A DNA stretch of 64,000 nucleotides from Candidatus Rokuibacteriota bacterium (GTDB taxonomy: Bacteria; Methylomirabilota; Methylomirabilia; Rokubacteriales; CSP1-6): assembly GCA_003220615.1 (NCBI GenBank), contig QHTB01000159.1, forward strand, positions 1-64,000. The letters are read 5' to 3'. Below are positions 8,682-16,076 of the stretch, in pieces. Within the stretch, counting starts at the first letter, position 1. Each line of letters starts with the position of its first letter. The position numbers and the translations under genes are program-made. The notes under the pieces were generated by a model. That model ran no database searches. It saw nothing but the letters and a program-made list of their open reading frames with translations, and was not told where the DNA came from.

Positions 8682-9206
8682 ATGCACGCGATCTCGCGGA
8701 CGCAACTGGAGAATCGCTCGCTGCAGCACGTGGAGTGCCCGGTCCAGGAACGGGCCGCGCTCCTATCGCGCAGCTACCCATCACTGCGCTCGCACGATCT
8801 CAGCCGGTCCGATCTCGAAACGCTGGGCAGCTACACGGAACTGTTCAGGGTCGCCGCCGGCACGATGATCTTCCACGAGGCGACGCCGGGAAGCTGGATG
8901 GCCCTCGTCGTGTCCGGGGAAGTCGAGATCCGCAAGCTCGACGCCGCGCAACGCGACCGCGTCCTGGCCACGATCGGGCCGGGAAATCTCCTCGGCGAGA
9001 TGGCGTTCCTCGACGGCCAGACGCGCTCGGCCACGGCCATCGCGTCCAAGGACACGGCGCTGCTCGTCGTCACGCGCAGCGCGTACGACGAGGTCGTGCG
9101 GGTCCACCCCGCGCTCGTGGGCAAGTTGCTGCCGGGGCTGATCCGAGTGCTGATCCTTCGGCTGCGCCGGGCCAACGTGAAGCTGGTCGATCGCCAGGAG
9201 GATTGA
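8682..9206 (+). CDS. Cyclic-nucleotide-binding domain protein without DNA-binding domain
   Basis: 174 residues from ATG at 8682, chosen because GGAGAG sits just upstream (an ATG-free in-frame extension to 8667 is possible). The cNMP-binding beta barrel covers about 45-150: GTMIFHEATPGSWMALVVSG, then EVEIRKLD, and the phosphate-binding cassette GPGNLLGEMAFLDGQTRSAT, where G-E-x6-R-S matches the cAMP/cGMP-binding Glu and Arg. The protein ends at VKLVDRQED and has no helix-turn-helix, so it is not a Crp/Fnr transcription factor. Such stand-alone domains often act as allosteric modules. Its C-terminal end touches the PAS remnant on the other strand. Confidence 0.8.
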   Translation: MHAISRTQLENRSLQHVECPVQERAALLSRSYPSLRSHDLSRSDLETLGSYTELFRVAAGTMIFHEATPGSWMALVVSGEVEIRKLDAAQRDRVLATIGPGNLLGEMAFLDGQTRSATAIASKDTALLVVTRSAYDEVVRVHPALVGKLLPGLIRVLILRLRRANVKLVDRQED

Positions 9207-9425
9207 GGAGGGCCACGGCTTTCCGTCCGACACGTCGATGAGGATTCCCTCGAACACTCCGTCGTCGCGCAGCCAGAGGTTGACGCGTAGCCAGACGTCC
9301 GTCCCGTCGCGCCGCCGCCAGTAGAGCTCACGATGGCTGACCGCACCCTGGTGGTCGAGGCCGTGGACCATGGCCTCGCGGGTCCGTCATCCTCGACCTC
9401 CGTCGTCAGATCGCTCCAGGGACGC
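9207..9425 (-). pseudogene. Remnant of a PAS-domain sensor protein
   Basis: On the minus strand the segment reads TREAMVHGLDHQGAVSHREL, then YWRRRDGTDVWLRVNLWLRD and DGVFEGILIDVSD. This is the strand-turn-strand (PAC) part of a PAS fold. In another frame just upstream lies WSDLTTEVEDDG, which fits as the preceding helix. The frame is broken by TGA near 9387, there is no sensor or output domain on either side, and the downstream end runs into the cNMP-binding gene. It is best read as a decayed fragment of a histidine kinase or similar sensor. This is all I see in the 9207-9480 gap. Confidence 0.5.
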
Positions 9426-9480
9426 GCGTCAAGGAATTCGGAGGTCTGTTACCATCAGCGGCCAACGAAGGGAGGCCACG

Positions 9481-9831
9481 ATGAAAATCCACCGGCTCTA
9501 TGCGGACGAAAAGGGTGAGTCACACTGGCAGGACGTCGAGATCGAGTTCAAAGAACAATCGAGAGCCGGGCGAATGTCCGCGCGCCTGCCGGCCAGCGGC
9601 ATCATCTTCCGTCAGGTTGCGCCCGACTACGACCTCGACTGGCATCCCGCGCCCCGGCGCCAGTACATCATCAACCTGGACGCCGGCGTGCAGATCACGG
9701 CCAGCGACGGCGAGGCGCGGCGCATCGGCGCCGGTGAGGTGATCCTCGTCGAGGACACCTGGGGCAAGGGGCATCTCTCCAAGGCCCTCGACGGTGCGCT
9801 GCGCCACTGCATCTTCGTGACGCTGGACTGA
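9481..9831 (+). CDS. Cupin-fold protein
   Basis: 116 residues from ATG at 9481 with GGGAGG seven bases upstream. It is a single small beta-barrel domain: WHPAPRRQYIINLDAGVQIT near 60-78 and GEARRIGAGEVILVEDTWGKGH near 84-105 are the two cupin motifs, with His in WHP and GKGH as candidate metal ligands. Similar RmlC-like proteins bind a metal or small ligand, but the specific reaction is unknown. Its stop TGA is followed directly by the ATG of the Fe-S protein at 9832, so the two are translationally linked. Confidence 0.75.
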   Translation: MKIHRLYADEKGESHWQDVEIEFKEQSRAGRMSARLPASGIIFRQVAPDYDLDWHPAPRRQYIINLDAGVQITASDGEARRIGAGEVILVEDTWGKGHLSKALDGALRHCIFVTLD

Positions 9832-10245
9832 ATGGATGCGGCGGCTCCCGAAGAGCGACACCGCACCCGGATCACGCGGCCCGACGGGCGTGTCGTCAAC
9901 GTCGCGCGGTTTCGCGGCCAGCTCTTCGTCTGCGCGACCGGCTGCTGCTGCGGCCGCATCGACGACGGATTTCCGGCCGTCTCGACGCAGCTCTACCACG
10001 ACGAATGGGAGCGGCGCCGGCTCCGCGACATCGTTCATCTGACGATCGGGGGCTGCCTCGGCCCGTGCGTGCTCGCGAACGTGGTGCTGCTCCTGTTCAA
10101 CGGTCACGCGCTGTGGTTCCACTCCGTCAACGCTGACCCGCTGGTGCTCGCCCTGTACGACTACATCGAGGCGCTGCTGCGGGCCGACGCGCCTCTGTCG
10201 CCACCGTCGTCGCTGGCCGACCTTCAGTTCAGCGGTTCTCGCTGA
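9832..10245 (+). CDS. (2Fe-2S) ferredoxin-like, thioredoxin-fold metal-binding protein
   Basis: 137 residues. The N-terminal half has LFVCATGCCCGR (Cys34, 38, 39, 40) and HLTIGGCLGPCVLANVVLLL (Cys75, Cys79). This spacing is that of the thioredoxin-like [2Fe-2S] ferredoxin-domain proteins often found near cobalamin or metal-chelatase genes. WFHSVNADPLVLALYDYIEA near 98-117 is also typical of that group. The three adjacent cysteines are unusual and give more ligands than a [2Fe-2S] cluster needs. It is coupled to the cupin gene upstream (no gap) and to the EEP protein downstream (TGATG). No cobalamin gene is nearby, so the electron or metal partner is unknown. Confidence 0.7.
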   Translation: MDAAAPEERHRTRITRPDGRVVNVARFRGQLFVCATGCCCGRIDDGFPAVSTQLYHDEWERRRLRDIVHLTIGGCLGPCVLANVVLLLFNGHALWFHSVNADPLVLALYDYIEALLRADAPLSPPSSLADLQFSGSR

Positions 10246-10988
10246 TGCGGATCGTGGCGTGGAACATCCGGGCCGGCGGCGGGCGGCGCGTCGGCGCGAT
10301 CGGTCGGCAGATCGAGCGGTGGGGGGCGGACGTCGTCGGCCTGTCGGAGTTCAGGATCACGCCACCCGGTCGCGGGCTGATGACCGCGCTGGCCGCGACG
10401 GGCCTTCGCTACCAGCTCACGACGGCGCACCCGCGCCGGCCCGCCAGCAACGCCCTGCTCGTCGCCGCGCGCTGGCCCTTGCGCCGGGTGCGTCTCGGGG
10501 GCGGTCCCGGGGAGCCGGGCCGCTGGATCGTCGTCGAGGTTGCCGGGCCGCTCCCGTTCGTGCTCGGCGTCATGCACGTGCCGAATCGAGTGAGCGGACG
10601 AAAGTACCCGTTCCTCGACGCCGTGCTGAGGTGCGCCCACCGGTGGCAGCTGGGTCCGGCCCTGCTCGTTGGCGACACGAACTCCGGCCGGCGCGGCATC
10701 GACGAAGAGGTGCCCTCGTTCAATCGGCGTGAGGAAGGCTGGATCGACGCGCTCGCGGAATGCGGGTGGCTCGACGCGTTTCGCCACCTCCGCGCCGACA
10801 CCCGGGCCTACACGTGGTACTCGCCGAACGGACGGAACGGCTTCCGTATCGACCAGGCGTTCGTCAACGCCCCGTTGCTCGCGCGCCTCAAGGACGCCGC
10901 GTACGTCTGGGGCGGCGCGGCACGCCGAAGACGCCGTGACGTCCTCAGCGACCACGCCGCCCTGGTCCTCGACTTGACCGACCTCTAA
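10245..10988 (+). CDS. Endonuclease/exonuclease/phosphatase (EEP) family protein
   Basis: 247 residues with the EEP fold. MRIVAWNIRAGGG gives the first Asn of the active site, ADVVGLSEFRITP the metal-binding Glu, LGVMHVPNR the central strand with His, LLVGDTNSGRRG the Asp/Asn pair, and YTWYSPNGRNGFRIDQAFVN with LSDHAALVLDL the closing Asp-His. All catalytic motifs are in place. The family hydrolyses phosphodiesters in DNA, RNA or phospholipids. There is no signal peptide. The start overlaps the stop of the Fe-S gene, so cupin, Fe-S protein and EEP protein form a three-gene operon, a grouping I do not recognise. Confidence 0.82.
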   Translation: MRIVAWNIRAGGGRRVGAIGRQIERWGADVVGLSEFRITPPGRGLMTALAATGLRYQLTTAHPRRPASNALLVAARWPLRRVRLGGGPGEPGRWIVVEVAGPLPFVLGVMHVPNRVSGRKYPFLDAVLRCAHRWQLGPALLVGDTNSGRRGIDEEVPSFNRREEGWIDALAECGWLDAFRHLRADTRAYTWYSPNGRNGFRIDQAFVNAPLLARLKDAAYVWGGAARRRRRDVLSDHAALVLDLTDL

Positions 10989-11015
10989 CCGCCTCGTTCC
11001 TCTGCTGGAGTGGGC

Positions 11016-11834
11016 CTACAGACGAAGGAACGATTCGAGTGACGCCCCCTCGAACGTCGCGTTGGGTGCGTGGCACACGTGGCAGGCCCGCACACCGATC
11101 TCCGAAACGAGCGTGTAGCCGGTCGACTGGTGACGCCAGATCACCACGTCGAAGCCGCGACGCTTCATGACCCTGAACCTCGGCTTCTCGCTCAGGCCGA
11201 GCTGGTTGTACGCCTCTCCCGGCATGATGAAGAGCGACACGTGGTCGTGATCGAGCTTGTAGTCGATCGCGGCGACTTCAGCGTTCGCCAGCCGCGAGAT
11301 ACGCGCGCCGACCAGGGTGAGATTGGGCTTCTTCATGTCCGGCAAGCTGACTTTGAAGTCCACGCGCTTCCGGAACCGTTCTTCGGCCGCCCGAGGAGAC
11401 AGACCGACGATGTCGGGCGGAAGCTGACCGCGCCCCAGCTTTTGATGCTGGTCCAGCGACGCCTCGACCACCTCGTCCAGCGTGTTGCCTCGCTCGAGGA
11501 CGGCGGCGAGCTGCATTCCGCCGACGACACCGATGGCCAGCAACATGATCGCCGACGTCATGAACAGCCACGGCTTGTACCAGCGACGCCGCGTGCGTGC
11601 GCGCTGCTCGACGAGGCCGGTGAGGAAATGGTTGATCCGGTCACGCAGGTGCGGTGGCGTGGGATCGGGCCGCAGTCGAACGACGTAGGCGTCGCGGAAG
11701 GCGAGCTCCTGCTCGACGACGTGCCGGCACGAATCGCACTCGGCAAAATGGGCCTCCATCTCGTCCCGAAGCGCCGCAGGAAGCTCCCCGTCCACGTACG
11801 GAAAACCCTGGGACTTCATCGTGTCGCAGTTCAT
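11016..11834 (-). CDS. Membrane anti-sigma factor with zf-HC2 domain and C-terminal CxxCH
   Basis: 272 residues from ATG at 11834, overlapping the sigma-factor stop (ATGA). The cytoplasmic part (1-85) carries the zinc-finger H29-x3-C33-x2-C36 (HFAECDSCRH) that holds ECF sigma factors. RTRRRWYKPW precedes a transmembrane helix at about 90-112 (MTSAIMLLAIGVVGGMQLAA). The rest lies outside the membrane, with a beta-rich domain ending VVIWRHQSTGYTLVSE, as in other anti-sigma factors. Beyond that is an extra tail with C251-H-V-C254-H255, exactly a c-type haem attachment motif. The tail could make the protein a haem- or redox-responsive sensor; binding of haem is inferred, not shown. Confidence 0.82.
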   Translation of the reverse strand: MNCDTMKSQGFPYVDGELPAALRDEMEAHFAECDSCRHVVEQELAFRDAYVVRLRPDPTPPHLRDRINHFLTGLVEQRARTRRRWYKPWLFMTSAIMLLAIGVVGGMQLAAVLERGNTLDEVVEASLDQHQKLGRGQLPPDIVGLSPRAAEERFRKRVDFKVSLPDMKKPNLTLVGARISRLANAEVAAIDYKLDHDHVSLFIMPGEAYNQLGLSEKPRFRVMKRRGFDVVIWRHQSTGYTLVSEIGVRACHVCHAPNATFEGASLESFLRL

Positions 11835-12360
11835 GGCGTCCCCCGTGTCGCGTGACCGTCGTGGCGTCGAGGATCGACGAGGTAGGTCCGGAGCAGGTTG
11901 CGTCCTCTGTAAAGTCGGGACATGACGGTACCGATGGGCCGGTCGATGATCGTGGAGATGGTGCGGTAAGACAGCCCCTCGATGTCTCGCAGCTCCACGA
12001 CTTCCCGCATGAGGGTCGGCAAGCGGCGGATACCTTCCCTGACCCGTTCGATGGTCTCCTGGCGAAGGAGAATGTCCTCGGGAGCGAGCGGAATCGCGAA
12101 GAGGGGACTCTGGAGCAACCCGGCCGTCTGCGTGTCGTGCAACGGATCTCGAGGGACGACGTCTTCCGGCGCCGCTGCCGGTCGATATGGGTATTTCGGA
12201 TGATGGCGAATACCCAGGCCTTGAACGGCAGGTCGCGAACGAACGTGTCGAAGCCGTTGAAGGCCCTGAGCAGGCTCTCCCGGAGCAAATCCTCGTAGTC
12301 CTCGGGAGGCCGGGCCAGGAGCATCGCGTAGTTGTGTAGTGAATCCAGACAGCCCGCAAT
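11831..12360 (-). pseudogene. ECF sigma factor, frameshifted
   Basis: Two frames together make one ECF sigma factor. The first contains region 2: LDSLHNYAMLLARPPEDYED, LLRESLLRAFNGFDTF, FKAWVFAIIRNTHIDRQRRR. The second contains region 4: VREGIRRLPTLMREVVELRD, IEGLSYRTISTIIDRPIGTV, MSRLYRGRNLLRTYL, ending at 11831. They join around 12160-12190; one added G in CGGAAGACG would restore a single frame through RKDVVPRDP. The N-terminus also lacks a clear start: only ATG 12324 is available, but similarity extends further to about 12350, where a TGA cuts the frame. The gene is coupled to the anti-sigma gene. Either it is inactive or the sequence has base errors here. Confidence 0.78.
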
Positions 12361-12400
12361 GCCCTCGCCACGCCGATGTCAGGCGCGTGAACGTCTATCT

Positions 12401-12432
12401 AATACTACGCAACCCTCACGAGATTTATTCCC
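12401..12432 (-). promoter_or_regulatory. Candidate ECF-type promoter of the sigma/anti-sigma operon
   Basis: On the minus strand GGGAATAAAT (12432-12423) and CGTAGTATT (12409-12401) are separated by about 13 bases. A GGAATAAA-like -35 with a CGT-type -10 is the pattern of autoregulated ECF promoters. It lies about 40 bases before the first sigma-factor codons. The exact consensus for this sigma is unknown. Confidence 0.4.
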
Positions 12433-12447
12433 GAAGTTGACGTCACT

Positions 12448-12476
12448 TTGACAGCGACGCGCACATAGGGCATTGT
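12448..12476 (+). promoter_or_regulatory. Sigma70-type promoter, TTGACA-N17-CATTGT
   Basis: TTGACA at 12448-12453, spacer of 17 bases, CATTGT at 12471-12476. The ATG at 12484 is seven bases further on, with CCCCGCC between and no ribosome binding site, so the transcript is probably leaderless. Confidence 0.4.
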
Positions 12477-12483
12477 CCCCGCC

Positions 12484-13530
12484 ATGCATTTCGGGATCTT
12501 TCTCGAGGAACGGCGCCCAGGAACGAGCGAGGCCGCGGCGTTTCAGGAAACGTTGGACCTCGCCGAGGCGGCCGAGGCCTCAGGGATCGACGGCGTGTGG
12601 CTCGGCGAAATCCACTTCAATCCCACGCGTTCCGTGCACTCGGCACCGATGGCGCTGGCGAGTTACATCGCGGCCCGCACCGAGCGCGTGCGAATCGGCA
12701 CGGCCGTGCAGGTGCTTCCGCTCGGCAACCCCCTGCGGATCGCCGAGGACGTGGCCACCGTCGATCATCTCAGTCGGGGCCGCTTCGACTTCGGTATCGG
12801 CCGCAGCGGCTCACCGCGCGCGTACGACGCGCTCGGGATCCCCTACGCCGAAAGTCAGGCGCGCTTCGAGGAGTCTCTTCGCATCATCCTCGAGGCGTGG
12901 AAGGGTGAGCCATTCAGCTACGACGGGAATTTTTACCGGATCAGGAACGCCACGGTCGGACCGCGGCCGTATCAGCGTCCGCATCCACCCCTTCGAATGG
13001 CCGCGAACTCCCGCGAGACCTTCCCGATCGTCGGCCGCCTGGGACTCCCGCTCTTCGTCGGGTTGCGCGACCTGAGCATCCCCGAGCTCCATGCGCACCT
13101 GGCCGCGTACCGGTCGGCGTGGCGGGAGGCGGGCCACCCGGGACGTGGCGACGTGTGCCTCCGCATTCCCGTCTACGTCGGAGCCACCGAGAAGGACGCC
13201 GTCGAGGAGCCGCGCGAGAACACCGTCTACTTCTTTCGCCGTCACGCGGAGCTGACACGGTCCGGACTCGGGCGTGGCGACACGGGGCCGGCCGATCGGC
13301 GTCAGGCCCGGGTCGCCGAGCTCACGAACCTCACGTACGAGGACATCCTCGAGACCCGCGTGGCGTTCGGGACCGCGGCGAGCCTGACCGAGCGGCTCGC
13401 CCGGCTGCGGGACGAGCTCGGGCTCTCCGGGATCGTGGCCGAGCTGAATCCGAGTGGTCAGTTCGCCCTGGAGCAAATGCACCGGACGCTCCGCGTCCTG
13501 ACGCGCGAGGTGATCCCGGCACTCAGGTGA
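12484..13530 (+). CDS. LLM class flavin-dependent oxidoreductase (bacterial luciferase-like)
   Basis: 348 residues. MHFGIFLEERRPG starts the first strand. GIDGVWLGEIHFNPTRSVHS (the E-x-H pair of the luciferase-like active site), VRIGTAVQVLPLGNPLRIAE and LSRGRFDFGIGRSG follow in the order expected for FMN-dependent luciferase-like monooxygenases. GNFYRIRNATVGPRPYQRPH near 140 and the C-terminal GIVAELNPSG are also typical. The family oxidises aldehydes, amines or ring compounds with O2 and reduced flavin. The gene stands alone on the plus strand, divergent from the sigma operon, and its end overlaps the end of the convergent VOC gene by eight bases. The substrate is unknown. Confidence 0.87.
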   Translation: MHFGIFLEERRPGTSEAAAFQETLDLAEAAEASGIDGVWLGEIHFNPTRSVHSAPMALASYIAARTERVRIGTAVQVLPLGNPLRIAEDVATVDHLSRGRFDFGIGRSGSPRAYDALGIPYAESQARFEESLRIILEAWKGEPFSYDGNFYRIRNATVGPRPYQRPHPPLRMAANSRETFPIVGRLGLPLFVGLRDLSIPELHAHLAAYRSAWREAGHPGRGDVCLRIPVYVGATEKDAVEEPRENTVYFFRRHAELTRSGLGRGDTGPADRRQARVAELTNLTYEDILETRVAFGTAASLTERLARLRDELGLSGIVAELNPSGQFALEQMHRTLRVLTREVIPALR

Positions 13531-13993
13531 TGACGGACCGCCGCTCGAATACGAGCGGCGCGTCGCGGTCGTGCCGTCCCTGCTGGAACATCTCTCGCGC
13601 GTTGGGCAGCTCGTAGTAGATCTCGAGCATATTGCCGTCGGGATCGTGGAAGTAGACGCTCTTCTGACTCACGTGGTCGATTGCGCGCGTGACCTTCACC
13701 CCGTGCTGCTCCAGCGTGAAGTAGGCATCCCTCAGCGCCTCCTCGCTGCTCACCCGGAACGCGACGTGACCCAGGCCGAGACTGCCCGACGGGCGCGGCG
13801 CCGAGTCGTCCTGATTCGTGACCGGGAAGAGATCGATCGAGTGCGCGTGACCTTCGAGCGCCATGAACACGCCCCCGTGCTCGGGATCTTGCTCGGTGAC
13901 CTGGAGCCCGAGGACGGTCGAATAGAAGGCCTTCGAACGCTCGACGTCGCTGACCCGCAGCAGCACGTGTCCGATGCCGGTGAGTCGTATCAT
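13523..13993 (-). CDS. VOC family (glyoxalase/extradiol dioxygenase fold) protein
   Basis: 156 residues with two paired beta-alpha-beta3 modules. Metal ligands expected for the vicinal-oxygen-chelate fold are present: His9 (IGHVLLRVSD), His76 (LGHVAFRVSSEE) and Glu124 (FHDPDGNMLEIYYE). The text SKAFYSTVLGLQVTE and YFHDPDGNMLEI is close to catechol-2,3-dioxygenase-like or lactoylglutathione-lyase-like members. A single 150-residue chain would act as a dimer. It is convergent with the LLM oxidoreductase and lies seven bases upstream of the binding-protein stop, so it may start that minus-strand group or be separate. Confidence 0.83.
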   Translation of the reverse strand: MIRLTGIGHVLLRVSDVERSKAFYSTVLGLQVTEQDPEHGGVFMALEGHAHSIDLFPVTNQDDSAPRPSGSLGLGHVAFRVSSEEALRDAYFTLEQHGVKVTRAIDHVSQKSVYFHDPDGNMLEIYYELPNAREMFQQGRHDRDAPLVFERRSVIT

Positions 13994-14000
13994 GGCGTCG

Positions 14001-15545
14001 TTAGTTGCCCTTGAGCCGCATGTCCTCGTAGGACGGCCATGGCGTCATCGGCACCAGATTGATGGCGTGCTCCGCCAGACGCGGGCCAACGGCCATCAGG
14101 GCGCGGAAGTCCATGACCGGCGCGAACATCGCCCGGTCGATCGTGAGCTGCTGGATCCGGTACAGCAGCGCCTCGCGCTTGCGCACGTCACGCTCACGCG
14201 CCTGCTGCTGGAACAGATCGTCGATGTCAGGATAGCCGCCGTAGGCGTAGCCGCCTTTCGAGTACATGAACTCCTGCACCCGGCTGGCCGCGTTCCCCGA
14301 ATTGCCCACCCCGACGAGGAACAGGCCGCGCAGCTTCTTCTCGCGCCAGGCGGCGTAGAAGGCCGCGCGCTCCATCGGCCGCATCCTCACGCGGACGCCG
14401 ACCGCATTGAGGTAGTTCACGACCGCTTCCGCCGTCGTGGCGAAACCCGGGATCGCCGCGAACTCCCCGGCGTCCAGTCCATTGGGGTACCCGGCTTCGG
14501 CGAGCAGTTGCCTGGCCTTTTTCGGGTCGTACGCTGGCGGCTCGACCTGCAGCGCAAAGTCCATCACCCGAGGCACGATGACGCCCGCCGGCGGGCAAAA
14601 GCCCAGACACGCGGCCTCGTTGATCGCCTGACGGTCGATCGCGTGGTTGACGGCCAGCCGGAGCCGCTTGTCGTGCCACGGCGACTTCGGATCCCACTGC
14701 TCGGTGAACTCGATCCAGAAGATGGATGCGTGGCGCGACGCCAGCAGCGTCAGGCGTGGATCGCGCCTCACGTCCTCGCCCTCGGGGCCGTCCAGCGCCG
14801 CGGCGATGTCGGCCTCGCCCTTCTTCAACATCGCCACGCGCGTGGTGCCGTCGGGGACGCTCTTGATGACGAGGCGCTTGATCGACGGCACCTTGCGCCA
14901 GTACGCGGGGTACGCTTCGAGCACGACCTCCACGCCGGGCGTGTGGCTGACGAACTTGTACGGCCCGGCACCGATGGGGTTCCTGCGAAACCCTTCGTCG
15001 CCGACCTGCGTCACGTATTTCTTCGGCACGACGAGCCCCGCCGCGGTCGCCGTCGTCCCGTAGAAGGTCATGAAATCCGGCCACGGCTCCTTGAGCTGGA
15101 AGCGGATCGTGAGCGAATCGACGACCTCGACCTGCCGGACCCTCGCGTGGAGCTCGGTCGCCCCCGCTCCTTTGTACCGGTCGAAGCTGAATTTCACGTC
15201 CTCGGTGGTCACCGGCTCGCCGTTGTGAAACTTCAGCCCGCGCCGCAGCTTGAACTCGTACGTGAGCCCATCCGGGCTCTCGGTCCACGACTCCGCCAGG
15301 CTATTGCCCATCTTCTGGCCGGGCAGCGGCTTCACCAGCCCGTCGTGGAGCGCGTGAAGAATGCCGAAGGGCGTGATCTGCGGTGGGGCCGTGGACGGGT
15401 CGAACCACGTCGGAGCGATGGTGACGTGGAACGCGAGGACCGCCTCTCCGGCAGGCTGCGCGGCCGTGCCCTGTACGACGACGAAGGTCAGCGCGACGGC
15501 CCCGATCAGCACGAGGGTCCGTCGCAGGACGGCACGCGAATCCAT
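14001..15545 (-). CDS. ABC transporter substrate-binding protein, family 5 (peptide/opine type), orphan
   Basis: 514 residues from ATG at 15545, chosen for the AGGTG upstream and because it leads straight into a signal peptide (TLVLIGAVALTFVVVQGTAA). The body has the SBP_bac_5 landmarks: SLAESWTESPDGLTYEFKLR, FHNGEPVTTEDVKFSFDRYK, WPDFMTFYGTTATAAGLVVP, IGAGPYKFVSHTPGVEVVLE and LLAEAGYPNGLDAGEF. Its ligand is unknown; relatives bind peptides, nickel or aromatic compounds. No permease or ATPase is adjacent. It is a close paralogue of the protein at 41145-42668 and a more distant one of 38409-39941. Confidence 0.88.
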   Translation of the reverse strand: MDSRAVLRRTLVLIGAVALTFVVVQGTAAQPAGEAVLAFHVTIAPTWFDPSTAPPQITPFGILHALHDGLVKPLPGQKMGNSLAESWTESPDGLTYEFKLRRGLKFHNGEPVTTEDVKFSFDRYKGAGATELHARVRQVEVVDSLTIRFQLKEPWPDFMTFYGTTATAAGLVVPKKYVTQVGDEGFRRNPIGAGPYKFVSHTPGVEVVLEAYPAYWRKVPSIKRLVIKSVPDGTTRVAMLKKGEADIAAALDGPEGEDVRRDPRLTLLASRHASIFWIEFTEQWDPKSPWHDKRLRLAVNHAIDRQAINEAACLGFCPPAGVIVPRVMDFALQVEPPAYDPKKARQLLAEAGYPNGLDAGEFAAIPGFATTAEAVVNYLNAVGVRVRMRPMERAAFYAAWREKKLRGLFLVGVGNSGNAASRVQEFMYSKGGYAYGGYPDIDDLFQQQARERDVRKREALLYRIQQLTIDRAMFAPVMDFRALMAVGPRLAEHAINLVPMTPWPSYEDMRLKGN

Positions 15546-15620
15546 GGTGATCACCTGCTCGTGAGCCCGAGAATCGGCGGAAAACCGGGCCACGTCAAGC
15601 GCGAGGAGCGGGGAACCGAG

Positions 15621-15791
15621 CTACAGGACGGCTTCGACCATGCCTTCGATGAGGAGAGCGAGGAATCCGAGGATGCCGGCGAGGCCCCACATGGAGAGCC
15701 AGCGGCGCTTCAGCATGATGCCGGCGTTGAGGACCGACAGGACGACGATGCCCACGCCGAGCCCGACGACGACGCGCTCGCTTGGGCCCAC
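15621..15791 (-). CDS. Small membrane protein with two transmembrane segments (56 aa)
   Basis: 56 residues from GTG at 15791, only two bases after the stop of the preceding small gene. Two hydrophobic stretches, VVVGLGVGIVVLSVLNAGIM and WGLAGILGFLALLIEGMV, flank a basic turn (LKRRWLSM), which fits a helical hairpin in the inner membrane. I do not recognise a family. It lies 75 bases upstream of the signal-peptide binding protein and is co-directional with it. Confidence 0.55.
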   Translation of the reverse strand: MGPSERVVVGLGVGIVVLSVLNAGIMLKRRWLSMWGLAGILGFLALLIEGMVEAVL

Positions 15792-15793
15792 GG

Positions 15794-16000
15794 CTAGTTC
15801 CTCGGTGCCGCGTCCTCCCGGCTCCCGCGGGCTCTCACCAGCTGACGGAGCGCCAACCACTCGGAGTACGGGTCCTTCGCCGCCGGCTTGGGTCGCCGGC
15901 CAACCGCGGCGTGGCCCAGGCCATACAGCACGATTCCGACACCGATGAGTGGAGCAACGACGAAAGCCGCCGTGAGGAGCCACGTCCGTGGATTTTTCAT
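15794..16000 (-). CDS. Small single-pass membrane protein (68 aa)
   Basis: 68 residues from ATG at 16000 (MKNPRTWLLTAAFVVAPLIG). One transmembrane segment spans about 7-30, followed by a polar, basic tail (GRRPKPAAKDPYSEWLALRQ). Positive charges precede the helix, so the tail is probably outside. It is tightly linked to the next small membrane protein (two-base gap), which supports both being real. No known family is recognised. Confidence 0.5.
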   Translation of the reverse strand: MKNPRTWLLTAAFVVAPLIGVGIVLYGLGHAAVGRRPKPAAKDPYSEWLALRQLVRARGSREDAAPRN

Positions 16001-16076
16001 GCTCCGCCATGGGGCAAACGTCGGACCAAGCTCATCCTGCGCGGTAGGTGCCTGATAACAGGCGAGTTTCGTCATG

